A stretch of DNA of 23,389 bases, from the NCBI GenBank assembly GCA_035760865.1, contig DASTSE010000205.1, positions 1-23,389 on the forward strand. The letters are read 5' to 3'. A program made the translations under genes and the position numbers. This document shows positions 22,895 through 23,389 of the stretch, in pieces; within the stretch, counting starts at the first letter, position 1; each line of letters starts with the position of its first letter. The notes beneath the pieces were generated by a model. The model was not told where the DNA came from and did no database searches. It was given only the letters and a program-made list of their open reading frames with translations. This stretch comes from Dokdonella_A sp035760865 (GTDB lineage: Bacteria > Pseudomonadota > Gammaproteobacteria > Xanthomonadales > Rhodanobacteraceae).

Positions 22895-23389
22895 GAAACA
22901 CGAAGGACACGAAGACAAAGATTGAAACACGGAGCACACGGAGACGAGCAGGAGCCAACTCCCTGCAGGTCTTTTCCTCGGTGTGCTCCGTGTGCTCCGT
23001 GTTTCAGGCTCTTGATCCTGGCCTCTGCTCTGTATTCGCGCGTCTCCCGACTCGGTCCCACGCCACCGGACCTGACCGTGCAGCGGGGGTCCGAAGCCGC
23101 GAGAGTCGAATCAAAGATTGAAACACGGAGCACACGGAGCACACGGAGACGAGCAGGAGCTAACTCCCTGCAAGTCTTTTCCTCTGTGTGCTCCGTGTGC
23201 TCCGTGTTTCAAGCTCTTGATCCTGGCCTCTGCTCTGTATTCGCGCGTCTCCCGGCTCGGTACCAGGCCACCGGATCTGACCATGCAGCGGGGGTTCGAA
23301 GCCTGCAAATCTTTTCCTCGATGTGCTCCGTGTGCTCCGTGTTTCAAGCTCTTGATCCTGGCCTCTGATCTGTAGTCTCGCGTCTCCCG
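22895..23389. repeat. tandem array of the CACACGGAG hairpin repeat with CTCTTGATCCTG flank, running off the window
   Basis: An outer-type left arm (GAAACACGAAG plus GACACGAAG, 22895-22914) is followed by three copies of a long unit. Copy 1: left arm 22923-22943, loop, right arm 22977-23006. Copy 2: left arm 23119-23148 with one more 9-mer, right arm 23182-23211. Copy 3: only the right arm, 23317-23346. Each right arm is followed by a near-identical tail starting GCTCTTGATCCTGGCCTCTG, at 23007, 23212 and 23347, so the periods are 205 and 135 bp. The first CTCCGTGTG of each right arm carries a different base change (CTCGGTGTG, CTCTGTGTG, CTCGATGTG). No gene is seen in these 520 bp after the DUF885 stop; translations of it are only reflections of the 9-nt period. 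Confidence 0.92.

Noticed and set aside
23289..23305. tRNA T-arm-like GGGGTTCGAAGCC
   Set aside because: The flanking stem bases do not pair, no anticodon or acceptor arm can be drawn, and the earlier repeat copy has a change in the loop (GTCCGAAGCC).
22922..23368. Open frames in the terminal repeat encoding HGAHGAHG-, CAPCAPC- or RSTRSTRR-like peptides
   Set aside because: A 9-nt repeat is a multiple of three, so all frames stay open and give periodic peptides on both strands. The same peptides appear at 6787 and 12657 in unrelated contexts. No start site or conserved domain supports a gene.
22895..23389. CRISPR array
   Set aside because: The repeated units are 9-nt direct runs in inverted arms and long 135-205-bp periods with similar, not unique, intervening sequence; no cas gene is present.

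Overview
The window is chromosomal DNA from a high-GC Gram-negative bacterium, very probably a gammaproteobacterium of the Lysobacterales (Xanthomonadales), perhaps near Rhodanobacteraceae/Dokdonella. The grounds are the overall protein flavour, very high third-position GC, GTGGGAGCG-type and GTAGGCCGG-type intergenic inverted repeats, an ECF sigma factor next to a TPR-bearing Ser/Thr kinase, and two secreted proteins ending in an IFxDGF/L-type tail. The assignment is by recognition only; no search was run.

Layout. 1-2837: the 3' end of an ECF sigma factor gene (+) meets a membrane Ser/Thr kinase gene (-) tail to tail across two repeat hairpins. 2984-6692: two large secreted proteins face each other, a LamG-type protein (+) and a lamin-tail/Ig-like modular protein (-), with a perfect hairpin between their stops. 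6693-7023: an intergenic region with a G9 tract and the first copy of a 9-nt-periodic hairpin repeat. 7024-8814: a secreted DUF1579 protein (+) faces a membrane-anchored Pro/Ala-rich protein (-) across a palindrome cluster. 8892-12613: uvrD (-) diverges from a secreted M61-like metallopeptidase (+). 12611-12882: a nested pair of hairpin repeats. 12913-16663: a leftward block of a YqhA-family membrane protein, a saccharopine-dehydrogenase-like reductase translationally coupled to a 2OG-Fe(II) oxygenase, and class I fructose-1,6-bisphosphatase. 16834-19944: a rightward run of small proteins (VOC, DUF1579-like, NIPSNAP, GFA) ending in a WYL/YafY-type regulator. 19954-22869: a secreted alpha/beta hydrolase (-) diverges from a secreted DUF885 peptidase (+). 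22895-23389: a tandem array of the hairpin repeat that runs off the window.

Most genes are ordinary housekeeping or secreted proteins. The parts with unexplained structure are the intergenic repeat family built from CACACGGAG (inner) and CACGAAGGA (outer) 9-mers, the shared C-terminal tail of the two facing secreted proteins, and the VOC/DUF1579/NIPSNAP/GFA/WYL cluster, which looks like a small regulated detoxification or stress module of unknown substrate. I saw no rRNA, tRNA, CRISPR array, transposase, integrase or phage gene.
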